Below, in pieces: positions 1 to 5,894 of a stretch of DNA of 5,894 nt. Under the pieces are notes generated by a model. That model was not told the DNA's origin, did no database searches, and saw only the letters and a list, made by a program, of their open reading frames with translations. The stretch spans positions 1-5,894 of the forward strand of contig DTZC01000229.1 in NCBI GenBank assembly GCA_012961565.1, in the 5' to 3' direction. The stretch is from Dehalococcoidia bacterium (GTDB taxonomy: Bacteria > Chloroflexota > Dehalococcoidia > GIF9 > UBA5629). How positions within the stretch are numbered: the stretch's first letter is position 1; each line of letters starts with the position of its first letter. Both the position numbers and the translations under genes were made by a program.

Positions 1-28
1 AAACGGTCTCACTGTGGAGAGACTGTTT
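1..28. other. Inverted repeat / hairpin at the left edge
   Basis: Bases 1-10 (AAACGGTCTC) pair with 19-28 (GAGACTGTTT) over ten positions with one G-U wobble, leaving an 8-nt loop. The A-rich left arm and T-rich right arm resemble a bidirectional intrinsic terminator, but no real U tract follows and the left flank is outside the window. It could be the terminator of an upstream gene or one stem of a larger RNA. GGTCTC at 5-10 could alternatively pair with GAGACC at 108-113. Confidence 0.4.
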
Positions 29-238
29 AGCAACAGCCCGTTCTTGGTGCATATTAATCCACCGATGTAGCCTCGCTATCAAGCCGCCGGCAAGCAGAGA
101 GGTATAAGAGACCTGTCAGCCAAATAGCGGCGAAGACAGCTATACAAAATGGTATTTGGTTCAATCAGACGTGGTATCCCTTATTCTTCAGGAATTGTCA
201 TGCCTGAAAGGTGTGGCACTTGACAATGTTTACTTTTT

Positions 239-267
239 TTGCCACAGTGACTGCGGTAAAATATAAG
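239..267 (+). promoter_or_regulatory. Sigma70-type promoter for the TPR-gyrA unit
   Basis: A -35 element TTGCCA (239-244, five of six matches to consensus) is separated by exactly 17 nt from a -10 element TATAAG (262-267, five of six). Transcription would begin near 274, giving a leader of about 28 nt before the ATG at 302. The right arm of the TGTGGCA/TGCCACA dyad overlaps the -35 box, so a repressor site is conceivable but unproven. The perfect TTGACA at 220-225 has no suitably spaced -10. Confidence 0.65.
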
Positions 268-286
268 ATTGCCGTGACAGAGTTGT

Positions 287-293
287 GAGGGAG
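287..293 (+). promoter_or_regulatory. Shine-Dalgarno sequence for the ATG at 302
   Basis: GAGGGAG lies 8 nt before the ATG at 302 and just after the predicted transcription start. It argues that ribosomes begin at 302 rather than 371. The best purine-rich motif before 371 (AGGAGG, 351-356) is 14 nt away, which is too far to be ideal. Confidence 0.6.
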
Positions 294-301
294 CCGAAGA
301 T

Positions 302-334
302 ATGCCGAACCGTGAAGAAGATAAGGCTAGATAG
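302..334 (+). other. Ten-codon in-frame 5' segment of the TPR gene ended by an amber codon
   Basis: ATG at 302 begins MPNREEDKAR followed by TAG at 332-334. The frame is the same as that of the downstream TPR CDS (371 minus 302 is 69), and codons 335-370 are open and read RRKASQEAIALA. These twelve residues supply positions 1-12 of the first TPR, whose position 13 is the Met at 371. The native gene therefore most likely started at 302. The TAG may be a nonsense mutation, a sequencing or assembly error, a read-through site, or the stop of a true leader peptide that feeds reinitiation downstream. The first two seem most likely to me. Confidence 0.6.
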
Positions 335-370
335 AGAAGGAAGGCAAGCCAGGAGGCTATCGCTCTGGCC

Positions 371-1147
371 ATGCAAAGTCGTTGGGAGGAGGCAGTGGCT
401 GTTAATCAGAGCATAATTGACCTCTTTCCCACCGATGTTGATGCCTATAATCGATTGGGCAGGGCTTACACGGAATTAGGTGATTTTGTTAGGGCCAAAG
501 AGGCGTATAGTCGAGCATTGGAGCTTGACCCCAAGAATAGTATTGCGCAGAAGAACTATCAGCGGCTTTGCTTGCTTCCTGATTTGCCGGTTAGGGTGGA
601 GGAGAAGCGCCGTGAGGTGGCACCGGGCCTGTTCATCGGTGAAATGGGAAAGGTGGGGGTGGTTAATCTCCAAGATTTAGCCCCCAAGGAAGTATTGGCT
701 AAGATGACTGCAGGGAATCAAGTTCGCTTAAGCGTCCGAGGGCAGCAGCTTGTGGTGGAGAATGACGAAGGGGAATATCTAGGGTTGGTCGAGCCGCCGC
801 ATGGCTTCCGTTTGGCTAAATTGATAGAAGGCGGCAATAGATACACCGCAGCCATTGTTAGTGTCAGTGACAACAATGCAAAAGTTATCATCAGGGAGGT
901 GTATCAGGACCCCAGCCAAATTGGGCGCCTTTCATTCCCAGTCAAGGCAGTGGAAGGCTTTCAGCCTCACGTTAAGGATACTTTGCTGAGGCAGGAGGCT
1001 GTGGAAGAGGAAGCTCTGGAGGAGGCAGAGTATACCGAGCTGGAGGAGGGTGAACTTGTACCAGAAGGCTTCTCCATATTTGAAGGAGTCGCCTCTGACG
1101 AAGAATCGCTGGAAACAGTAATAGATGAAGAGTTCGTAGAGGAGTAA
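371..1147 (+). CDS. Tetratricopeptide-repeat protein with acidic C-terminal tail, function unknown
   Basis: The 258-residue frame from ATG 371 has a canonical TPR at residues 23-56, with Y26, L29, G30, Y33, A42, Y46, A49 and P54 in the expected places. Before it lies the second half of another TPR (residues 1-22, W5, A8, P20). TPRs are protein-protein interaction scaffolds. Residues about 85-190 look beta-rich, with a segment (about 126-162) faintly like a HIRAN-type fold, which is only an impression. Residues 209-258 contain 22 Glu/Asp and no Lys or Arg. There is no signal peptide or membrane segment, so it is probably cytoplasmic. The start at 371 is the first usable ATG after the in-frame TAG at 332-334, but it removes helix A of TPR1, so the intact gene probably began at 302. 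The stop lies 4 nt before gyrA, which suggests one operon. No specific function can be assigned. Confidence 0.8.
   Translation: MQSRWEEAVAVNQSIIDLFPTDVDAYNRLGRAYTELGDFVRAKEAYSRALELDPKNSIAQKNYQRLCLLPDLPVRVEEKRREVAPGLFIGEMGKVGVVNLQDLAPKEVLAKMTAGNQVRLSVRGQQLVVENDEGEYLGLVEPPHGFRLAKLIEGGNRYTAAIVSVSDNNAKVIIREVYQDPSQIGRLSFPVKAVEGFQPHVKDTLLRQEAVEEEALEEAEYTELEEGELVPEGFSIFEGVASDEESLETVIDEEFVEE
1138..1144 (+). promoter_or_regulatory. gyrA ribosome binding site inside the TPR gene
   Basis: AGAGGAG is formed by the last sense codons of the TPR gene and ends 7 nt before the gyrA ATG at 1152. This fixes the gyrA start. It also implies that ribosomes finishing the TPR gene would deliver translation to gyrA. 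Confidence 0.75.
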
Positions 1148-1151
1148 TTGC

Positions 1152-3599
1152 ATGGAAGTGGGTACAATCAAGCCGGTTATCATTGAGGAGGAGATGAAAA
1201 GCTCCTACCTTGACTATGCCATGAGCGTCATTGTGGCTCGAGCTCTTCCAGATGTGCGCGATGGTTTGAAGCCGGTCCATCGGCGCATTCTCTATGCTAT
1301 GGATGGCTTAGGTCTCCGTCACAACAGCCCTTTTAAGAAGAGCGCACGTATAGTGGGCGAGGTTCTTGGTAAATATCACCCCCACGGGGATGCCCCGGTT
1401 TATGAAGCTATGGTACGAATGGCTCAAGACTTTACCATGAGGTATAGGCTTATCGATGGGCAGGGTAATTTTGGCAGTATGGATGATGACCCGCCAGCAG
1501 CTATGCGTTACACCGAAGCTCGCCTGACAAAAATTGCCGAGGAGATGCTGCTTGATATAGATAAGGACACCGTTGATTTTATGCCCAATTTCGACGATAG
1601 CTTGAAAGAGCCCGCTGTCTTACCAGCCAGATTACCAAATTTGCTGGTGAATGGCTCTTCAGGCATCGCAGTGGGCATGGCTACAAACATCCCGCCTCAT
1701 AACCTCAGTGAGATATGCGATGCTATCAGTTACCTTATCGATAACCCTGAGGCTGATGTCGATGACTTGATGAAGATTGTTAAAGGCCCTGATTTTCCTA
1801 CAGGTGGCATTATTCTGGGCTATCAGGGCATCAAGAGCGCCTACGCTAGTGGTCAGGGCAAGGTGGTTGTTCGGGCTAAAGTCATCGAGGAAAGCCTGAA
1901 AGGTGGGCGCCAACAGTTAGTAGTAACTGAACTTCCCTATCAGACCAATAAGGCTGCTCTGGTGGAGAGGATAGCTGAGCTGGCTAGAGAAAGAAGGATT
2001 GACGGCATCAGCGAAGTTCGCGATGAGTCCGACCGCCAGGGTATGAGGATAGTCATCGGGCTGCGAAAGGACGCCCAGCCGGTAAAGGTGTCCAACAACC
2101 TTTATAAGTATACTGCCATGCAGTCATCTTTCTTCATTAACATGTTGGCTCTGGCGGATGGACAGCCCCAGGTAATGAATCTGAAGGAAGCCTTAACTTG
2201 TTACATAGACTTCCGCCGTCTGGTCATCACTCGCCGCTCGCAGTTCGAGCTACAGAAAGCAAGAGATAGAGCTCATATATTGGAGGGCTTTAGAATTGCA
2301 CTTGACCACCTTGACCAGGTTATTCAGACCATTCGGAAAGCGGATACCGCAGACACTGCTCGAAACAACCTGATGGAGAAATTCGGGTTGTCTCAAGCTC
2401 AGGCGCAGGCAATTCTTGATATGCAGTTGCGCCGTCTAGCGCGGCTAGAACAGAAGAAGATAGTTGACGAATATAGTGAAGTGGTCAAGACCATAGGTTA
2501 CCTTGAAGACCTGCTGGCAAATCCGAAGAAGATACTCTTTCTGGTAAAGCAGGATGTCGCCGAACTCAAGAGGGAATACGGTGATAGTCGGCGCACTGTG
2601 ATTAAGCGGCAGGAGGTTGAAGAATTCCAGGAGGAAGACCTAATTCCCCATCAGGATGTAGTGATTACTTTGAGTGAACAGGGGTATATAAAGAGGATCC
2701 CTGCTGCTACCTACCAGAAGCAACATCGAGGTGGGCGGGGTATTGCCGGGATGGTAACTCGAGAAGCTGACATGGTGAAGCACCTCGCGGTGGCAGATAC
2801 ACACGATAATCTACTGCTATTTACTAATCGGGGAAAAGTCTACCGAGCCAGGTGTTATGATATCCCTCAAGATTTATCCCGGACTACCAAAGGTACGGCG
2901 CTGGTGAACTTGATATCTATTGACCCAAAGGAGCAGATAACCGCCGTGGTGGCGGTTAGGCACTTTGCTTCGGGTCTGTTTATGGTTATGGCAACGTCGA
3001 AGGGTATTGTAAAGAAGACCAGCTTTGATAATTTCGCTTCTGTGCGCAGCAGCGGGCTTATTGCTATGAAGCTCCAGGCTGACGAAGAACTGGTTGCTGC
3101 TGACGTGGTAACGCAGAAGGACGAAGTCATCCTGGTAACCCAGAATGGTCAGGCAATCAGATTTGCCGTCAAGGGATTGAGGCCTGCCTCCAGGACCAGT
3201 GGCGGAGTGCGTGGCATCAGGCTTAGTCCTGGTGACCGGGTGGTTGCCATGAGCACTGTTTTCCCCGGCGCTCACCTACTCACAGTCACAGAGAATGGTT
3301 TTGGTAAGCGTACCCGTGTGACAAGCTATCCTTTGCAATCTCGGGGAGGCAAGGGGATACGTGCTCACAGGGTTAATGAAAAGACGGGCAAAGTTATCGC
3401 TGCTAAGCTTGTCCCCCCAGACCAGCACGTGATTATCATTTCGACTAAGGGTATCGTCATCCGCATCCCTGTCGATGAAGAGGTCTCGCTTCAGGGGAGG
3501 GATACTCAGGGGGTGCATCTAAATAAGCTCGACAGCGATGATAAAGTTGCCTCTATAGCCTTTGTTCATCGCGGGGAAGATAAGGATGCAGGCGCGTAG
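1152..3599 (+). CDS. gyrA: DNA gyrase subunit A (type IIA topoisomerase, EC 5.6.2.2)
   Basis: This 815-residue protein is the DNA breakage-reunion subunit of the cytoplasmic GyrA2GyrB2 gyrase, which adds negative supercoils using ATP bound by GyrB. The winged-helix region holds the catalytic pair R119-Y120 (E. coli R121-Y122), and I172 in [14 protein letters not shown] matches the DNA-bending Ile174. The tower and coiled coil run to about residue 482 (YGDSRRT, 476-482). The rest is the DNA-wrapping beta-pinwheel. It carries a GyrA box at 524-530 (QHRGGRG, one change from QRRGGKG) and a similar QSRGGKG at 729-735; the box supports GyrA rather than ParC. The quinolone region reads [10 protein letters not shown], with Ala81, Pro82 and Glu85 where E. 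coli has Ser83, Ala84 and Asp87. Length is normal, and the long acidic E. coli-type tail is absent. gyrB is not adjacent. Start ATG 1152 is set by AGAGGAG seven bases upstream. Confidence 0.97.
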   Translation: MEVGTIKPVIIEEEMKSSYLDYAMSVIVARALPDVRDGLKPVHRRILYAMDGLGLRHNSPFKKSARIVGEVLGKYHPHGDAPVYEAMVRMAQDFTMRYRLIDGQGNFGSMDDDPPAAMRYTEARLTKIAEEMLLDIDKDTVDFMPNFDDSLKEPAVLPARLPNLLVNGSSGIAVGMATNIPPHNLSEICDAISYLIDNPEADVDDLMKIVKGPDFPTGGIILGYQGIKSAYASGQGKVVVRAKVIEESLKGGRQQLVVTELPYQTNKAALVERIAELARERRIDGISEVRDESDRQGMRIVIGLRKDAQPVKVSNNLYKYTAMQSSFFINMLALADGQPQVMNLKEALTCYIDFRRLVITRRSQFELQKARDRAHILEGFRIALDHLDQVIQTIRKADTADTARNNLMEKFGLSQAQAQAILDMQLRRLARLEQKKIVDEYSEVVKTIGYLEDLLANPKKILFLVKQDVAELKREYGDSRRTVIKRQEVEEFQEEDLIPHQDVVITLSEQGYIKRIPAATYQKQHRGGRGIAGMVTREADMVKHLAVADTHDNLLLFTNRGKVYRARCYDIPQDLSRTTKGTALVNLISIDPKEQITAVVAVRHFASGLFMVMATSKGIVKKTSFDNFASVRSSGLIAMKLQADEELVAADVVTQKDEVILVTQNGQAIRFAVKGLRPASRTSGGVRGIRLSPGDRVVAMSTVFPGAHLLTVTENGFGKRTRVTSYPLQSRGGKGIRAHRVNEKTGKVIAAKLVPPDQHVIIISTKGIVIRIPVDEEVSLQGRDTQGVHLNKLDSDDKVASIAFVHRGEDKDAGA

Positions 3600-3614
3600 A
3601 CAGATATGCGCCTG
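3589..3614 (+). other. Hairpin overlapping the gyrA stop codon
   Basis: CAGGCGC (3589-3595) and GCGCCTG (3608-3614) are perfect inverted repeats. The stem extends inward by G-U, T-A and A-T to ten base pairs with a 6-nt loop, and the left arm covers the start of the gyrA TAG. No U tract follows (next bases AAATTGC), so it is not a standard intrinsic terminator. It could attenuate transcription into the marC-like gene, protect the gyrA 3' end after processing, or have no role. Confidence 0.5.
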
Positions 3615-3643
3615 AAATTGCTTATCATATCACGGGGAAAGCT

Positions 3644-4237
3644 TTGCAGATTCTCCAAGAATTTGGTTTGACCTTCGTCCCGCTGTTTGTGGCTATGGAT
3701 GCTATCGGAGCCATACCTATACTACTTCCTCTGACGCAGGGAATGAGGGCTCGAGAGCGCGCACGTTTAATACGCTTGGCGGTGATGACCGCACTGGGGT
3801 TGGGTTTGGGCTTTGTCCTCATAGGCAAAGGTATCTTTGTCTTTCTAGGCATCGAGGTATCTGACTTTCTGGTCGCCGGTGGTATTATTCTTTTCCTCCT
3901 AGCGGCTAAAGAGCTTATCACCGGTAAGATGATGGAGGCTCAGGTTTCGATCGGTGATGAGATGCTGGGCGTTGTTCCGCTGGGGACTCCACTTATGGTT
4001 GGACCGGCAGTGCTTACCACCCTATTGATATTAATTGACCAGTACTCTGTATTCATCGTGATAGCCTCTTTTATTATTAATTTGGCAATAACTTGGCTTC
4101 TCTTTGCTCAGGCAAATCGGGTGATGGCTTTCTTGGGGCAGGGCGGTGTCAGAGCAACATCCAAGATTGTCAGCCTCTTTCTAGCGGCTATTGCCATAAA
4201 GATGATTCGTCAGGGCGTACTGGAAGTTTTGGGGTAA
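3644..4237 (+). CDS. MarC/UPF0056-family integral membrane protein
   Basis: This 197-residue protein, the usual family length, has about six hydrophobic segments, near residues 8-30, 43-67, 75-92, 108-131, 134-154 and 172-193. Family-type features include D19-x-x-G22-x-x-P25 in the first helix and the fourth-helix motif PLGTPLMVGP (112-121), and N146 in helix five is a plausible conserved polar residue. The family sits in the cytoplasmic membrane, and its substrate is not established. The name reflects the E. coli mar locus, and a role in antibiotic resistance should not be assumed. TTG 3644 is chosen because GGGGA (3634-3638) lies five bases before it and the first helix begins soon after; no ATG or GTG in frame was seen upstream back to the gyrA end. 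It follows gyrA by 44 nt and may share its transcript. Codon use does not stand out from its neighbours. Confidence 0.88.
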   Translation: MQILQEFGLTFVPLFVAMDAIGAIPILLPLTQGMRARERARLIRLAVMTALGLGLGFVLIGKGIFVFLGIEVSDFLVAGGIILFLLAAKELITGKMMEAQVSIGDEMLGVVPLGTPLMVGPAVLTTLLILIDQYSVFIVIASFIINLAITWLLFAQANRVMAFLGQGGVRATSKIVSLFLAAIAIKMIRQGVLEVLG

Positions 4238-4239
4238 AG

Positions 4240-4269
4240 TTTTCATTTACTTTAGGTCTGGTCTATAAT
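4240..4269 (+). promoter_or_regulatory. Possible promoter for hsp20-lon
   Basis: A perfect -10 hexamer TATAAT (4264-4269) is preceded, after 18 nt, by a weak -35-like TTTTCA (4240-4245, four of six). Transcription would start near 4276, about 35 nt before the hsp20 ATG. An AT-rich dyad (TAAAGT 4235-4240, ACTTTA 4249-4254) overlaps the -35 region. No CIRCE element (HrcA operator) is visible, so heat induction by that route is not supported. Confidence 0.5.
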
Positions 4270-4310
4270 TACAAATATGAGCCGGAGAAAGCGAGGTAAG
4301 GAGTCAAGGT

Positions 4311-4760
4311 ATGGTGGAACCGAAGTATGAGTTGACCGGGATGGTAGAAAGGATGAGGCACGAGATGGAGCGGTTCTTTGACGACTTTTCCACTCGCAAG
4401 CCTCCCTCTGTGCGTTTTTCACCTGGAACATGGACACCGTCTGTTGATATCTATGAAACCGAAGAGGATATCATCGTTCTTTTTGAGCTAGCTGGGGTCC
4501 AGCAGGACGAGATTGAGGTTGAGATACACGCTAATGAGCTTATTGTCAGGGGTGAGAGGAAGGATATCAGGCAGGGTGTCAAACGAAGCTATAGCCAGAT
4601 GGAAATCTTTTGGGGACCTTTCGAACGGAGAATTGTTCTGCAGACGCTGATCGAGGCCGATAGTATTAAAGCATTTTATGATAATGGTTTCTTAGAAGTT
4701 ATTTTGCCTAAATCAAATGTGCGGAGAAGCCATAAAATCAATATCAGGGGTGTCGAATAA
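4311..4760 (+). CDS. Small heat-shock protein, Hsp20/alpha-crystallin family
   Basis: This 149-residue cytoplasmic chaperone would form oligomers that bind unfolding proteins without ATP and hold them for refolding or degradation. A short helical N-terminal arm (about 1-40) includes MRHEMERFFDDF, a common opening in bacterial Hsp20s. The alpha-crystallin domain spans about 42-135, beginning with WTPSVDIYETEEDIIV. It contains the ELAGV turn (59-63), GPFERRIVL (102-110) and the signature A-x4-G-x-L as A121 to L128. The C-terminal I-x-I motif is I143-N-I145, which docks onto neighbouring subunits. ATG 4311 has AAGGAG (4298-4303) seven bases upstream, and length is typical. lon follows after 18 nt, in keeping with a shared proteostasis role. 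The family is clear; which paralogue cannot be told. Confidence 0.95.
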   Translation: MVEPKYELTGMVERMRHEMERFFDDFSTRKPPSVRFSPGTWTPSVDIYETEEDIIVLFELAGVQQDEIEVEIHANELIVRGERKDIRQGVKRSYSQMEIFWGPFERRIVLQTLIEADSIKAFYDNGFLEVILPKSNVRRSHKINIRGVE

Positions 4761-4778
4761 TTTGAGGTAGGTTGGAAG

Positions 4779-5894
4779 ATGCTTGTAAAGCAGGAGGAGA
4801 AAGTCACCAAGGAGAGAATTCATATCCCCGAGGAATTGCTCATTTTCCCCAGCGGGGAAACTGTCATTTTTCCGGCAATTATTGTCCCCTTGGGTACAAC
4901 AGATGCCAAAGCCGTTAAATTGATAGACGAAGCTGCTAGCGGAGACAAGATGGTGGGCTTTTTTGCTCAACGTCCTGATTCGGACAAGTCTCTGCCGGAC
5001 AACCTCTATTCTGTCGGCACAGTGGCACTGATTGCTCGGATGTTCAAATTGCCTGATGGTTCCGTCCGTGCTCTGTTGCAGGGGATTTCTCGTGCTCGAC
5101 TGAAAGAAATCACCCAGACGGAACCTTATCTGAAAGCCAGGGTTGAGAAACTCGAGGATGAGGTGGAACAGACCACAGAAATTGAGGCTCTATCTAGGAA
5201 CCTGCGCGGTCTGTTCCAAAAGGTGGTGGAGCTGGCACCCAATCTGCCTGCCGAACTCGGTATCGCAGCTTTGAATATCCCTAAACCGGGCATCCTGGCT
5301 GGTTTTATTGCCGCTCATCTCAATCTCAAATTGGAAGAGGCACAGGAAATATTGGAGACCCTCAGTGTCGGTGAGCGGATAAGGAAGCTGACTGCTTTTC
5401 TCAGTCGTGAACTTGAGGTTCTCGAGCTTGGTAGCAAGATCCAATCTCAGGTTAAACAGGAGATGGATAGAGCCCAGCGCGAATTCTACCTGCGGGAGCA
5501 GCTTAAGGCTATTCAGAAAGAGCTCGGCGAACTCGATGAAAGAACCATGGAGATAAATGAGCTGAGGGAGAAAATTACTCAGGCAGGGTTGCCTGCTGAG
5601 GCTCAAAAGGAAGCAGAACGGGAACTTGACAGACTGGCTAAGATGCCACCGGCAGCTGCTGAATATACTGTAAGTCGGACCTATCTTGACTGGCTAATCA
5701 GCCTTCCTTGGTCGAGAAGCACTGAGGATAACCTGGATATTGCGCGGGCAGCCCGAGTTCTCGATGAGGATCATTACAATCTGGAGAAGGTAAAGGAACG
5801 GATTTTGGACTATCTGGCGGTCCGTAAATTGAAACCAGATACAAAGGGTCCCATCCTCTGTTTTGTCGGTCCGCCGGGCACCGGTAAGACCTCC
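4779..5894 (+). CDS. lon: ATP-dependent protease Lon, N-terminal part (cut by window end)
   Basis: Lon is a homo-hexameric cytoplasmic AAA+ serine protease that unfolds and degrades damaged and selected regulatory proteins. The 372 visible codons cover the substrate-binding N domain (about 17-205), the helical linker with the hallmark YLREQLKAIQKELGE (237-251), the LPWS motif (309-312), HYNLEKVKERILDYLAV before the ATPase, and the Walker A motif GPPGTGKTS (364-372), where the sequence ends. E. coli Lon has its Walker A near residue 356, so nothing large is missing upstream. The rest of the ATPase and the Ser-Lys protease domain lie outside the window. The usual LPVLPLRDTVVFP opening is divergent here (LLIFPSGETVIFP). 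ATG 4779 is the only usable start after the hsp20 stop. Its ribosome site is modest (GAGGT, 4764-4768, 10 nt away), so coupling to hsp20 is likely. The frame is uninterrupted to the edge. Confidence 0.96.
   Translation, partial: MLVKQEEKVTKERIHIPEELLIFPSGETVIFPAIIVPLGTTDAKAVKLIDEAASGDKMVGFFAQRPDSDKSLPDNLYSVGTVALIARMFKLPDGSVRALLQGISRARLKEITQTEPYLKARVEKLEDEVEQTTEIEALSRNLRGLFQKVVELAPNLPAELGIAALNIPKPGILAGFIAAHLNLKLEEAQEILETLSVGERIRKLTAFLSRELEVLELGSKIQSQVKQEMDRAQREFYLREQLKAIQKELGELDERTMEINELREKITQAGLPAEAQKEAERELDRLAKMPPAAAEYTVSRTYLDWLISLPWSRSTEDNLDIARAARVLDEDHYNLEKVKERILDYLAVRKLKPDTKGPILCFVGPPGTGKTS

Larger units (their letters stand above)
29..301. other. Intergenic region with several dyads, no supported gene
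   Basis: All frames here are short and lack a good start with a ribosome binding site. Dyads seen: 44-49/60-65; 102-106/141-145 enclosing 113-117/135-139; AGCCAAATA at 118-126 with TATTTGGTT at 153-161; TTCAGG at 187-192 with CCTGAA at 203-208; ATTGTCA at 194-200 with TGACAAT at 221-227; TGTGGCA at 212-218 with TGCCACA at 240-246. Several are mutually exclusive. They could form a structured RNA or binding sites upstream of the promoter, but chance is not excluded. No tRNA, rRNA or familiar riboswitch core was recognised. Confidence 0.5.

Noticed and set aside
54..167. Short minus-strand frame encoding a hydrophobic peptide of about 37 residues
   Set aside because: It has only a TTG start directly after a stop and no ribosome binding site, and nothing beside its hydrophobicity supports it.
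150..180. GGTTCAATC resembling a tRNA T-loop
   Set aside because: The flanking bases cannot form the T-arm stem, and no acceptor, D or anticodon arm can be drawn around it.
220..225. Perfect TTGACA as a -35 box
   Set aside because: The nearest -10-like hexamers begin 31 nt (TAAAAT, 257) and 36 nt (TATAAG, 262) after it, which is far too distant. TTGCCA at 239-244 has the correct 17-nt spacing.
2874..3275. Minus-strand open frame of 133 codons inside gyrA
   Set aside because: It lies wholly opposite the conserved GyrA pinwheel domain and has no recognisable protein features. It is a shadow of the real gene.
3606..3671. Small ATG frame between gyrA and the marC-like gene
   Set aside because: It has no ribosome binding site, overlaps the start of the membrane protein in another frame, and sits partly in the hairpin at the gyrA stop.
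4235..4254. AT-rich dyad TAAAGT/ACTTTA as a terminator after the marC-like gene
   Set aside because: The stem is only six mostly A-T pairs with an 8-nt loop and no following U tract, so it would be too weak to terminate.
4238..4310. CIRCE heat-shock operator before hsp20
   Set aside because: No TTAGCACTC-N9-GAGTGCTAA pattern or close variant is present.
5190..5606. Minus-strand open frame of 138 codons inside lon
   Set aside because: It lies opposite the well-conserved Lon N domain and linker, and its translation has no family features.

Overview
The window holds one co-directional (+ strand) stretch of mostly housekeeping genes: a TPR-repeat protein, DNA gyrase subunit A (gyrA), a MarC-family membrane protein, a small heat-shock protein (Hsp20) and the first 372 codons of the ATP-dependent protease Lon, which runs off the right edge inside its Walker A motif. 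Base composition looks balanced. The gene mix and protein style fit an uncultured anaerobic bacterium, and a member of the Chloroflexota (Dehalococcoidia-like) is my best guess. That placement rests on general resemblance only, with no marker that settles it.

Layout. Positions 1-301 carry no convincing gene. They contain several inverted repeats and a good sigma70-type promoter (TTGCCA, 17-nt spacer, TATAAG at 239-267). Downstream of it lie a Shine-Dalgarno sequence and an ATG at 302 that opens the TPR frame, but this frame meets an amber codon (TAG, 332-334) after ten codons and then stays open to 1147. The conservative CDS therefore starts at 371, although that start cuts the first TPR helix in half. 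gyrA follows after 4 nt, with its ribosome binding site inside the last codons of the TPR gene, so the two are probably co-transcribed and translationally coupled. A 10-bp hairpin sits on the gyrA stop codon. The marC-like gene follows after 44 nt from a TTG start. A possible second promoter (TATAAT at 4264-4269) lies before hsp20, and lon follows hsp20 by 18 nt.

How the genes relate. gyrA supplies the breakage-reunion subunit that, with GyrB (not in the window), introduces negative supercoils. Hsp20 holds unfolding proteins and Lon degrades damaged ones, so hsp20-lon makes sense as a proteostasis pair. The TPR protein and the MarC-like protein have no assigned function.

I see no mobile element, CRISPR array, phage gene or defence system. 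The observation most worth checking is the in-frame amber codon at the start of the TPR gene.
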